Source: JAVVEG01 sp032251455 (GTDB lineage: Bacteria > Pseudomonadota > Gammaproteobacteria > Pseudomonadales > Pseudohongiellaceae). From it: a stretch of 16,993 nt of DNA. Where the stretch lies: assembly GCA_032251455.1 (NCBI GenBank), contig JAVVEG010000035.1, positions 1 to 16,993 of the forward strand, given 5' to 3'. A program made the position numbers and the translations under genes. Position 1 is the first letter of the stretch; every line of letters starts with the position of its first letter. The notes below the pieces were generated by a model, which worked only from the letters and a program-made list of their open reading frames with translations, had not been told where the DNA came from and did no database searches. Positions 1-6,370 of this stretch are shown piece by piece.

Positions 1-51
1 ATGGCTTTTTTCGATCGAATTCAAACAAATCTGGAATTATTCAGAGGTTCC
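1..51. mobile_element. End of an IS5-like insertion sequence (partial)
   Basis: Positions 37-51 read as the inverse of GGGAACCTCTGAATAA. This matches the terminal repeat at the other edge of the window and resembles the IS5 end GGAAGGTGCGAACAAG as I remember it. The repeat stops at 51 and is followed by CTAA (52-55), a YTAR tetranucleotide, which is the target type duplicated by IS5-group elements. Positions 1-36 differ from the sequence inside the right-hand end, so the two edges probably show opposite ends (IRL and IRR) of the element. No transposase sequence is visible. The family call is by resemblance only. Confidence 0.6.
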
Positions 52-1392
52 CTAAAGCCCAAGCCGTTGCGATTGCATGGAATTGAAAACAGATTTTGCG
101 CCCAGCCGTTCCCGCAGACTATCCAGCTGTTGCCAGGCAGGGTAGCTTTTTTTGAACGTGCTGCTGCTCATGCGGGCATCCTTGGCCAGATAGATGCGGC
201 CGCCATGGTCCAGCACTATGGCATCCAGGGTATCCAATAATGGCAGCAACTGCTGTTCAAACTTGAAATCCAGGGCCAGGGTATAGCCAGCCATGGGAAA
301 GCTGAGCAAGTTGTTGTTCGCAGGGCCCATTTTCTTCAATACAGAAAGGAATGAACCCTTGCCGGCGGCATTGATTTTTTTCAATACGGCTGTCATGCCT
401 GCCAGCGCGGAATCCTCGGGCATAACGAACTGATATTGCACAAACCCCTTGCGCCCATAGAGCCTGTTCCAGTGACCGATGCCATCCAAAGGGAAAAAAT
501 ACTGTTGGTAATCGATTGACTGTGAGGCGGTAATACTGCCTGCCCGGGCGTAATAAAGGCGATTGAAGAGTTCAATGCTGTAGCGGTTCAGCAGCAGGGA
601 TGGCAGGCTGAAGGGAACGCTCAGAGCAGGATATTTTCTGATACGGATCTCCGGCTTGCTGCTGGGTTCACTGGTAATGTGCTCACCGGTAAAGAGTACC
701 GACCGGCCCCGTTGTGCTCCCCTGGCCATGCAGTCGAGCCAGGCTACCGAGTAATGTGCAGAAGAATTCGCTTCGATCAACTCAAAACTGGCCTGCAGGT
801 TGCCGGCACGGCTGATGCGCTGCTCAATCAACCCCCCCGACACCTTAGTCATTTGCAGAGTGGCTTCCAGGATGACACCGGTGAGACCCATGCCGGAACA
901 GGTGGCATGAAAGATATCGGGATGTTGTGTTGGTGAACAGTCAAGGATTTCACCCCCTGGCAGAAGCAGACTCAGGCTGAGCAGGTAATCGCAGAAACTG
1001 CCATCCCGATGATGGTTCTTGCCATGGACATCACAGGCAATGGCGCCGCCAACACTGACAAACTGTGTGCCTGGGACTACTGGAAGAAACCATCCGCGTG
1101 GGAGCAAGGTCTGCAGAATCGTGCCCAGTGTAATCCCGCTGCCGCAGCGCAGCCGCCCGGTGTCATGATCAAAGGCAAGAAACTGGTCAAGATAAGTGCT
1201 TTGTATCAGTGCGCTGGCCAGGGCACTGTCGCCATAACTTCTGCCCTGGCCGCGGCTGATGCCGTTAAACCCCTGTTCCCGCCGCAGCAGGGCTGATGCT
1301 TCAGGTTCGTCACGCGGTGCCAGGATGGACGCCTTGATGACCGGAAATCTGCCCCACCCCTGAACCGTATGTTGATGTTGCCCTGTATCCAT
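52..1392 (-). CDS. DprE1-like FAD-binding sugar oxidase
   Basis: An FAD-dependent oxidoreductase of the vanillyl-alcohol-oxidase fold, closest by eye to DprE1 (decaprenylphosphoryl-ribose 2-oxidase). The N-terminal FAD_binding_4 domain shows SRGQGRSYGDSAL (residues 46-58), PGTQFVSVGGAIACDVHGKN (107-126) and GMGLTGVI (167-174). The C-terminal part has the DprE1 signature FFPLDGIGHWNRLYG (299-313), and YLAKDARM keeps the lysine (K404) matching DprE1 Lys418. At the position of DprE1 Cys387 the segment reads TLALDF, with alanine. Length is 446 aa from this ATG; an in-frame ATG at 1410 and a TTG at 1437 are alternatives, and none has a strong ribosome site. By family it would oxidise the 2'-OH of a polyprenyl-linked or similar sugar; the true substrate is unknown. 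The stop codon (52-54) lies in the probable IS target duplication, yet the protein ends in a normal RLGL tail, so it looks intact. A DprE2-like reductase partner is not in the window. Confidence 0.85.
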   Translation of the reverse strand: MDTGQHQHTVQGWGRFPVIKASILAPRDEPEASALLRREQGFNGISRGQGRSYGDSALASALIQSTYLDQFLAFDHDTGRLRCGSGITLGTILQTLLPRGWFLPVVPGTQFVSVGGAIACDVHGKNHHRDGSFCDYLLSLSLLLPGGEILDCSPTQHPDIFHATCSGMGLTGVILEATLQMTKVSGGLIEQRISRAGNLQASFELIEANSSAHYSVAWLDCMARGAQRGRSVLFTGEHITSEPSSKPEIRIRKYPALSVPFSLPSLLLNRYSIELFNRLYYARAGSITASQSIDYQQYFFPLDGIGHWNRLYGRKGFVQYQFVMPEDSALAGMTAVLKKINAAGKGSFLSVLKKMGPANNNLLSFPMAGYTLALDFKFEQQLLPLLDTLDAIVLDHGGRIYLAKDARMSSSTFKKSYPAWQQLDSLRERLGAKSVFNSMQSQRLGL

Positions 1393-1502
1393 GCTCGCAT
1401 GGTACCCCATAAGCGGGAAGTGCAATATCCCCCGCAACAGGCTTCACCCCTGGGTTATACTGGGGCGCTCCAATGCAGAACAGCACAATGGAAAGAAGGC
1501 CA

Positions 1503-2291
1503 ATGATAGAGTTCATGAAGCAAACAGCCAGAGAGGCCGGGCAGCTGATGTTATCGGCGAGAGCTGGCACCACTGCCTGTGTAACGCACCTCAAGGCCGG
1601 AAATGAATTGGTGACCAGTACCGATCTGGCTGCAGATGCCTTGATCAGTACGGCAATTCGCCAGCGCTATCCTGGGCACGAGATTCTGGCCGAGGAGTCG
1701 GCCCCCGAGTTAGGCAAGCAGGGCAGCGGAGCAGCATCTCTGTGGATAGTCGATCCGATTGATGGCACGGTTAATTTTGCCCACGGTCATTACCAGAGCG
1801 CGGTGTCAATAGCCTTTGCCGAACAGGGGCAACTCAAGGCCGGGGTAGTCTACAACCCGTTTCTCGATGAGATGTTCTGGGCACAGGCGGGCGCCGGGGC
1901 CTATCTCAACAGCCAGCGAATTCAGGTGGCCGGCAAGACCGACTTGCGCCGGGCCCTGGTAGCCACCGGGTTTCCTTATGACAAGGATGATCTGGAGCCT
2001 TTGTTCAGGCAGTTGGCTGTGGTGCTTCGTCATTGCGCGGATATCCGCCGTCTGGGCTCTGCGGCGCTGGATATTTGCTGGGTTGCCATGGGGCGGCTCG
2101 ATGCGTATTACGAAAGCCTCAGTATCTGGGATTTTGCTGCCGCACAATTGATAGCGACAGAGGCAGGTGCCTGTTATGGGCATTTCAAGCCCGTGCCGGA
2201 GGGAGTCAGCCCGGTCTTCCATAACAAGAATATTCTGGTCAGCAACCAGGCCCTATTTCCCCGCTTGCAGGAACTGCTCCTGCAGGCATAG
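1503..2291 (+). CDS. Inositol monophosphatase family protein (SuhB/CysQ-like)
   Basis: A Mg2+-dependent phosphatase of the inositol monophosphatase superfamily, 262 aa, the usual length. Metal-site motifs are complete: LAEES (62-66, two glutamates), DPIDGTVNF (84-92, the DPIDGT signature) and SLSIWDFAAAQLIATEAG (206-222, with Asp210). LGSAALDICWVAMGRLDAYYE (184-204) is the typical substrate-pocket stretch. The start at 1503 follows AAGAAGGCCA, a good ribosome site; an upstream in-frame ATG at 1473 lacks one. Family members hydrolyse inositol-1-phosphate, PAP or other sugar phosphates, and the sequence alone does not decide which. It is divergent from the DprE1-like gene, and its last 39 bases overlap the 3' end of the convergent LysR gene. 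It may be a paralogue rather than housekeeping suhB, since no nus or sec genes lie nearby. Confidence 0.9.
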   Translation: MIEFMKQTAREAGQLMLSARAGTTACVTHLKAGNELVTSTDLAADALISTAIRQRYPGHEILAEESAPELGKQGSGAASLWIVDPIDGTVNFAHGHYQSAVSIAFAEQGQLKAGVVYNPFLDEMFWAQAGAGAYLNSQRIQVAGKTDLRRALVATGFPYDKDDLEPLFRQLAVVLRHCADIRRLGSAALDICWVAMGRLDAYYESLSIWDFAAAQLIATEAGACYGHFKPVPEGVSPVFHNKNILVSNQALFPRLQELLLQA

Positions 2292-3152
2292 TTCCAGCCA
2301 GCTTTGTACACCTGCACTGCGGTATTTGTGCTTGTGCAAAATGAAGTAAAAGCTGCGTCGCCAGTCACGCTGGGGCGCCTGCAGCGGTACCAGATCTCCA
2401 CGGCTGAATGCCTCCTGCAAGGTGATCCTGGACAGGCAGGCAATGCCCAGGCCCGCTTCCACGGCCCGCTTGATGGCCTCTGTGTGTTGCAGTTCCAGAC
2501 GCAGATTCAGTCTGGGTAAGATTCCGTGCATGGCCCGATCAAAGGCCTGGCGTGTACCTGAACCGGCCTCGCGGACTATCCAGTCTGCCGCGATCAGCTG
2601 TTCATCGCTCAGGCAGGGCTGGCAAGCCAGGGGATGTTCCGGGGCACAAAACAGAATCAGTTCATCTTCCCGCCAGGGTATGATTTCCAGAGACGGGTCT
2701 TGCAACTCCCCTTCAATCAGGCCGATATCCAGCTCGAAATTGCGCACTCTCTGCAGGATGCCGGCAGTATTTTCCACGGTTAGCACTACCCTGCTGTCGG
2801 CATGACGGCTCATGAATGCCGCCATTATCGGGACGGCCAGGTAATTGCCAATGGTCAGTGTTGCTCCCACCTTCAATTCGCCAATATCCGAGTGCCTGGA
2901 CAGGGTTCGTTCAAATTCCCTGGCCTGAGCCAGTAGTGCTTCAGCGCGTGAGCGCAGGGATTTGCCTAGTTCATTGAGTTGCAGCCGTTTGCCGGCACGA
3001 TCGAAAAGCTGAATATCGAAGCGATTTTCCAGGTCTTTCAGGGCCGAGCTGGCGGCAGATTGGGACATGGCCAGGCTCTGAGCCGCCAGGGTGACATTCT
3101 CGAAATGAGCTGTGGCGAGGAAAACTTCGATCTGTCTGAGCGTGTAGTGCAT
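2253..3152 (-). CDS. finR: LysR-family regulator, FinR/YeiE type
   Basis: A LysR-type transcription regulator of 299 aa. The N-terminal winged helix-turn-helix spans about residues 1-60, with the recognition region TLAAQSLAMSQSAASSALKD (21-40). The rest is the periplasmic-binding-protein-like effector domain. By eye it resembles E. coli YeiE and the pseudomonad FinR regulators (shared DIGLIEG, EAIKRAVEAGLGIACLSR). It is divergent from a ferredoxin-NADP reductase gene, the arrangement known for finR-fprA, where FinR activates fprA under superoxide or sulfite stress. The start at 3152 follows AGGAG ten bases upstream; longer readings to 3200 have no better site. It presumably controls fpr through the shared 326-base spacer. 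The gene symbol rests on family resemblance plus context, not on an alignment search. Its 3' end overlaps the phosphatase gene by 39 bases. Confidence 0.8.
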   Translation of the reverse strand: MHYTLRQIEVFLATAHFENVTLAAQSLAMSQSAASSALKDLENRFDIQLFDRAGKRLQLNELGKSLRSRAEALLAQAREFERTLSRHSDIGELKVGATLTIGNYLAVPIMAAFMSRHADSRVVLTVENTAGILQRVRNFELDIGLIEGELQDPSLEIIPWREDELILFCAPEHPLACQPCLSDEQLIAADWIVREAGSGTRQAFDRAMHGILPRLNLRLELQHTEAIKRAVEAGLGIACLSRITLQEAFSRGDLVPLQAPQRDWRRSFYFILHKHKYRSAGVQSWLELCLQEQFLQAGK

Positions 3153-3478
3153 ATTGATGTGCTCCTGAGAGGGATGCATGGAGAGTGCATGGGGCTGCAC
3201 ACTTGCAATCCCGATAGAATCAAGGTATTTTCGCGCCGCGTCGGCTCCTGGTGGCTTTGGGTGACTTGTTGCCCAGAAGATAGAGCGGCCGGGACAGCTT
3301 GTTTATATGATTTTCCAATTAAGTATATGCATATTATCAATTTTACAAATATGCTGGCCACCCTTTAAACTTGCACACGCTTTTCTGCAAAAATCAGGTC
3401 TGAACACAAAACCAGGCAGCCTGGGCTGACCCCGGGATTTTTCCTTACTGCTTATTGAACCGTTACAGGATATTGACA
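3153..3478. promoter_or_regulatory. finR-fpr divergent control region
   Basis: No coding sequence is supported in these 326 bases. The central 60 bases (3300-3360) are much more AT-rich than the surroundings and carry four ATATG/CATAT half-sites. A sigma70-like promoter for fpr is TTTACA (3342-3347), a 16-base spacer and TTTAAA (3364-3369), giving a leader of roughly 100 bases. The leader holds an inverted repeat CCAGGC-A-GCCTGG (3412-3424). A ribosome site ACAGGAT precedes the fpr ATG at 3479. Confidence 0.5.
3305..3353. promoter_or_regulatory. Candidate FinR operator (ATATG repeats)
   Basis: ATATG at 3305-3309, the ten-base palindrome ATATGCATAT at 3325-3334 and ATATG at 3349-3353 lie about two helical turns apart. 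With the proposed fpr start near 3376, the first falls near -70 and the palindrome near -46, the usual spacing of LysR recognition and activation sites. Assignment to FinR is inference from position. Confidence 0.35.
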
Positions 3479-4249
3479 ATGGCTGCATCTTCACGGCAAA
3501 CCGTCACCAGTGTGCATCACTGGAATGATACCTTGTTCAGCTTCACCACGACCCGTGACAAGAGTCTGCGTTTCGAGAACGGCCACTTCGTCATGGTAGG
3601 AATGGAAGTTGAGGGCAAGCCGTTGATGCGGGCTTACAGCATTGCCAGTGCCAATTACGAAGAAGAGCTGGAGTTCTTCAGCATCAAGGTGCCGGATGGC
3701 CCGTTGACTTCACGACTCCAGAATATTCGCATTGGCGATGAACTGCTGATCAGCAGCAAACCCACCGGAACCCTGGTGGCAGATCACCTGCTGCCAGGAC
3801 GGCACCTGTATCTGCTGGCTACCGGAACCGGTCTGGCCCCGTTCATGAGCATCATTCGAGACCCTGATATTTACGAGCGTTATGAAAAAGTGATACTCGT
3901 GCATGGGGTGCGGCGCATAATCGATCTGGCCTATCGCGACTATATTGACAATGAGCTGCCCAAAAATGAGTTCTTTGGTGAGCAGGTGCGCGAGCAGTTG
4001 ATTTATTATCCAAGCGTGACGCGGGAAGACTTCATCCATCGTGGCCGGATAACGGCTCTGATGACCAGTGGCAGACTGTTTGCCGATATTGGTCTGCCGG
4101 CACCGACGCTGGCAGATGACAGATTCATGCTGTGTGGCAGCACCGCCATGCTGAAGGATGTCTGCAAGATACTCGATGCCTGGGGTTTCAGAGAGTCACG
4201 GCATGGCATACAGGAACACTACGTCATCGAGCGGGCTTTTGTTGATTGA
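3479..4249 (+). CDS. fpr: Ferredoxin-NADP(+) reductase
   Basis: A bacterial-type flavoprotein that exchanges electrons between NADPH and ferredoxin or flavodoxin, supplying reduced ferredoxin for Fe-S repair, biosynthesis and oxidative-stress defence in the cytoplasm. At 256 aa it matches the family. The FAD domain (about 1-100) has RAYSIAS (51-57, the RxYS flavin motif). The NADP domain has GTGLAPFMS (116-124), VHGVRR (141-146) and CGSTAML (219-225). The C-terminus EHYVIERAFVD is typical of the Azotobacter/Pseudomonas (subclass I) enzymes. The start at 3479 follows ACAGGAT; an upstream in-frame TTG at 3455 is not favoured. Divergent from the finR-like regulator, which probably activates it. 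It converges on the redoxin gene, with an 83-base repeat-rich gap between them. Confidence 0.93.
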   Translation: MAASSRQTVTSVHHWNDTLFSFTTTRDKSLRFENGHFVMVGMEVEGKPLMRAYSIASANYEEELEFFSIKVPDGPLTSRLQNIRIGDELLISSKPTGTLVADHLLPGRHLYLLATGTGLAPFMSIIRDPDIYERYEKVILVHGVRRIIDLAYRDYIDNELPKNEFFGEQVREQLIYYPSVTREDFIHRGRITALMTSGRLFADIGLPAPTLADDRFMLCGSTAMLKDVCKILDAWGFRESRHGIQEHYVIERAFVD

Positions 4250-4262
4250 TTCAAAAGCCCTG

Positions 4263-4314
4263 TTCAAAAACCTTATTTGAAAGATCTGCTTGAAAGACCT
4301 GTTTGAGAGCCCGG
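4263..4314. repeat. Hairpin and three 13-base tandem units between convergent genes
   Basis: Three imperfect 13-base units lie end to end: TTTGAAAGATCTG (4276-4288), CTTGAAAGACCTG (4289-4301) and TTTGAGAGCCCGG (4302-4314). The first unit also pairs with TTCAAA at 4263-4268 across a 7-base loop (TTTGAA at 4276-4281). The block lies between the fpr stop and the redoxin stop. It has no U-tract typical of a terminator. Its role is unknown. Confidence 0.55.
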
Positions 4315-4332
4315 CTCGATGACGGGATGATC

Positions 4333-4929
4333 TCAGCTATAGAAGAAGCCGACCAGGCACCCCTTGGAGTCGGGGATATCGCGCATATCGACAGTGCCGC
4401 CAGCCAGAATGGTGTCCAATGCATCTTTCAGATACTCTTTGGTCGCTTCAACACGCTGGGTTTCATAGCCCAGCTTGTCGTTGATCGGTCCACGGAATAC
4501 CACTTTGCGGGTGCGTGGGTCGACAATGAACACCTCTGCCGTCCTTTCCACACCCAGTGAGCGGGCGACAGACTGGTCGGCATCCTTGAGGATGGGGAAG
4601 GTGATGTTGAATTCTTCGGCTTCCTTCTGGATGCGAGGGATGTCATCCTGAATGAAGGCGTTCAGCATCAGGAACTCAATGCCCTTGGTTTCGTATTCAT
4701 CCTTTATTTCAAGATAGGACGGCACCGACAGCCGGGCGATCGGGCAGCCTGAGCCATGAATATAGACAGCGATGTACTCCTTGTCGGCATACTCGCTGAG
4801 GCTGTGCGTTACGCCCTTGTGGTCGGTCAGCTCAAAATCCTTCATGGTTTTGAGATAATCATCTGCATGGGCACCCAGTGTCAGGGTGGACAGTAATGTT
4901 AGCGCTAAATACTTGATGGCCTTGATCAT
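4333..4929 (-). CDS. Exported single-domain redoxin (thioredoxin-fold)
   Basis: A 198-aa secreted thioredoxin-fold protein of the AhpC/TSA-redoxin group. Residues 1-22 form a signal peptide ending AHA before DDYLK. The redoxin core (about 30-150) has HGSGCPIARLSVP (58-70) with one candidate active cysteine, C62, and no second cysteine in a CXXC; VFIVDPRTRKVVFRGPI (133-149) is the closing strand. A second cysteine, C191, sits in the tail SKGCLVGFFYS. It matches the N-terminal module of redoxin/copper-monooxygenase fusion proteins, ending about where those continue into a haem domain. The start at 4929 follows AGGAG with a 10-base spacer; the in-frame ATG at 4938 is too close to that site. It probably reduces or carries thiols, or protects copper or haem proteins, in the periplasm. 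A perfect FNR/Anr box lies 140 bases upstream. Confidence 0.82.
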   Translation of the reverse strand: MIKAIKYLALTLLSTLTLGAHADDYLKTMKDFELTDHKGVTHSLSEYADKEYIAVYIHGSGCPIARLSVPSYLEIKDEYETKGIEFLMLNAFIQDDIPRIQKEAEEFNITFPILKDADQSVARSLGVERTAEVFIVDPRTRKVVFRGPINDKLGYETQRVEATKEYLKDALDTILAGGTVDMRDIPDSKGCLVGFFYS

Positions 4930-5068
4930 TACCAGCATTCTCCTGTGTTCTTCCGAATTTGGTTTCATCCGGGGATGGATTTCTCTTTCGCCAATGACCG
5001 CGATAACTTGATAAACCTTCCGTAAAAATTGCGGTATGTTCAGCATAATATCAATGAGAGCAAGCTTG

Positions 5069-5082
5069 TTGATCCATATCAA
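5069..5082. promoter_or_regulatory. FNR/Anr-type box
   Basis: TTGATCCATATCAA is an exact match to the consensus TTGAT-N4-ATCAA bound by FNR/Anr oxygen-sensing regulators. Its centre (5075.5) is 31 bases from a minus-strand TATGCT and 32 from a plus-strand GAGAAT, close to the separation of a -41.5 activator site from its -10. The box could therefore activate the redoxin gene, the 334-aa gene, or both. Confidence 0.6.
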
Positions 5083-5195
5083 GAGAAAGTTTGTGATTAA
5101 TTGTGAGAATTCAAGGCGGTTCGACCGGCTTGTGCCCAAAAAGCGCCAAAATGCCACGATCTTCGGATATGGCGAAGGCAGCTGCTGATCCGGCA

Positions 5196-5207
5196 GGAGT
5201 ATACTCC
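5196..5207. promoter_or_regulatory. Perfect 12-base palindrome upstream of the 334-aa gene
   Basis: GGAGTATACTCC is fully self-complementary and lies 34 bases before the ATG at 5242. It contains TATACT (5200-5205), which could be a -10, but no convincing -35 sits 16-18 bases upstream. It may be an operator; the cognate regulator is unknown. Confidence 0.3.
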
Positions 5208-5241
5208 GATTCATGATCGACAGTATAAAAAAGGGGGGATA

Positions 5242-6246
5242 ATGAAAAAGATGAACCGGTTGAAAGGAATCAGCCTGAGTCTTGCAGCACTCTGTGCATT
5301 CGGGGTTTATGCTGCCGAAGAAAACTGGGAGGCGCCAAGAACGCCATTTGGTCATCCAGACATGCAGGGTATCTGGACCAATGCCACCCAGACACCCTTG
5401 CAAAGGCCACGGGAGCTGGGCACAAAGCGGGCTTTCACGCTGGCCGAGTCCAGGGCGCAGGAACAGCAATGGCTGGATTATATCGAGCAACGGTCACAGC
5501 CAAGTGATCCCGACCGCCCGCCGCCAGAGGATGGCAACACAGACCTGGGCTACGATAACTTTTGGGTTGACATGGGCACCAGCGTGATCCGTATCGGGGA
5601 CGAATTGCGCACATCAATCATCATCGAACCGGAAAATGGACGTATTCCCCTGAAGGAAGGGGTGAATTCCTTTGGTCGGACCCGAATAGGCCAGGATGGG
5701 CAGCGCCTGGGCCCCTATGACGGGCCTGAAGCGCGCCCCCTGGGGGAACGTTGCATTATGTCATTCGGTTCCAGTGGCGGGCCGCCCATGCTTCCGGTCA
5801 TGTACAACAATAATTATCAGATCGTGCAGACCCAGGATTACGTGGTGATTCTGGTAGAGATGGTTCACGATGCCCGCATTGTCCGCCTCGATGACACCCA
5901 TATGGAGGGGCAGCATAAATGGCTGGGGGATTCTGTCGGTTATTATGAGGGCAATTCCCTGATCGTCGAAACGACCCATTTCAATCCTGGACAGAGCTTT
6001 GCCGGTTCAACACCGGACGCCGTAATCAGGGAGCGTTTCACACTGGTAGCCGATGACAAGATCGAATACCGGTTCACGGTAGAGGATGAAGCAGTCTATA
6101 CCGAACCCTTTACCGGCGAAATTGCCATGTACCGGCGTCCTGCCGGTGAAAAAATGTACGAATACGCCTGCCACGAAGGAAATTATGCCCTGCCGGGTAT
6201 ACTGGCTGGTGCCCGTCAGGCAGAAATGAACGCCTCCGATAACTGA
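5242..6246 (+). CDS. Exported protein of unknown function (RTPxGxPDxQGxW family)
   Basis: A 334-aa secreted protein. The signal peptide (1-25) has a basic start MKKMNRLKG, a hydrophobic core and VYAA before EENWE. The mature protein opens with APRTPFGHPDMQGIWTN (31-47), a signature I recognise from many uncharacterised exported proteins of marine gammaproteobacteria and Acidobacteria. Near the C-terminus it has YACHEGNYALPGILAGAR (308-325), with a conserved-looking Cys-His-Glu-Gly-Asn cluster. No catalytic motif of known function was recognised. The start is firm: GGGGGGAT precedes the ATG. Divergent from the redoxin, sharing a region with a perfect Anr-type box; 124 bases separate it from the exporter downstream, which may or may not be co-transcribed. 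Function unknown. Confidence 0.85.
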   Translation: MKKMNRLKGISLSLAALCAFGVYAAEENWEAPRTPFGHPDMQGIWTNATQTPLQRPRELGTKRAFTLAESRAQEQQWLDYIEQRSQPSDPDRPPPEDGNTDLGYDNFWVDMGTSVIRIGDELRTSIIIEPENGRIPLKEGVNSFGRTRIGQDGQRLGPYDGPEARPLGERCIMSFGSSGGPPMLPVMYNNNYQIVQTQDYVVILVEMVHDARIVRLDDTHMEGQHKWLGDSVGYYEGNSLIVETTHFNPGQSFAGSTPDAVIRERFTLVADDKIEYRFTVEDEAVYTEPFTGEIAMYRRPAGEKMYEYACHEGNYALPGILAGARQAEMNASDN

Positions 6247-6370
6247 GATTGCACATTGCCTGGTTTTCGAGCCTTGAGCGCAAAGATGCCAACATGGATG
6301 CATGTATCGGTCTAAACAGGTATAGTCTGCCGGTTTGGAACGTCAACACGCTTTGTTGTGAAGGGCTCTT

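Larger units (their letters stand above)
4930..5241. promoter_or_regulatory. Divergent redoxin / unknown exported gene control region
   Basis: No gene is supported in these 312 bases. The region is AT-rich around 5010-5110 and carries a perfect FNR/Anr-type box near its middle, and a 12-base palindrome nearer the rightward gene. Candidate -10 elements on both sides of the box have class II spacing: TATGCT (5047 to 5042, minus strand) and GAGAAT (5105-5110, plus strand). Confidence 0.5.

Noticed and set aside
679..1296. Plus-strand open frames (85 and 95 codons) inside the DprE1-like gene
   Set aside because: They lie wholly antisense to a well-supported gene and have no ribosome site or recognisable protein features.
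1456..1461. TATACT as a -10 for the phosphatase gene
   Set aside because: No acceptable -35 at 16-18 bases and no clean extended -10; too weak to list as a promoter.
1806..2222. 138-codon minus-strand frame within the phosphatase gene
   Set aside because: Complement shadow of a conserved IMPase coding region; no family resemblance.
4930..5490. N-terminal extension of the redoxin frame to 5490
   Set aside because: It would cross the Anr box and overlap the start of the divergent gene; the signal peptide begins at 4929 behind a ribosome site, so the upstream part is chance open frame.
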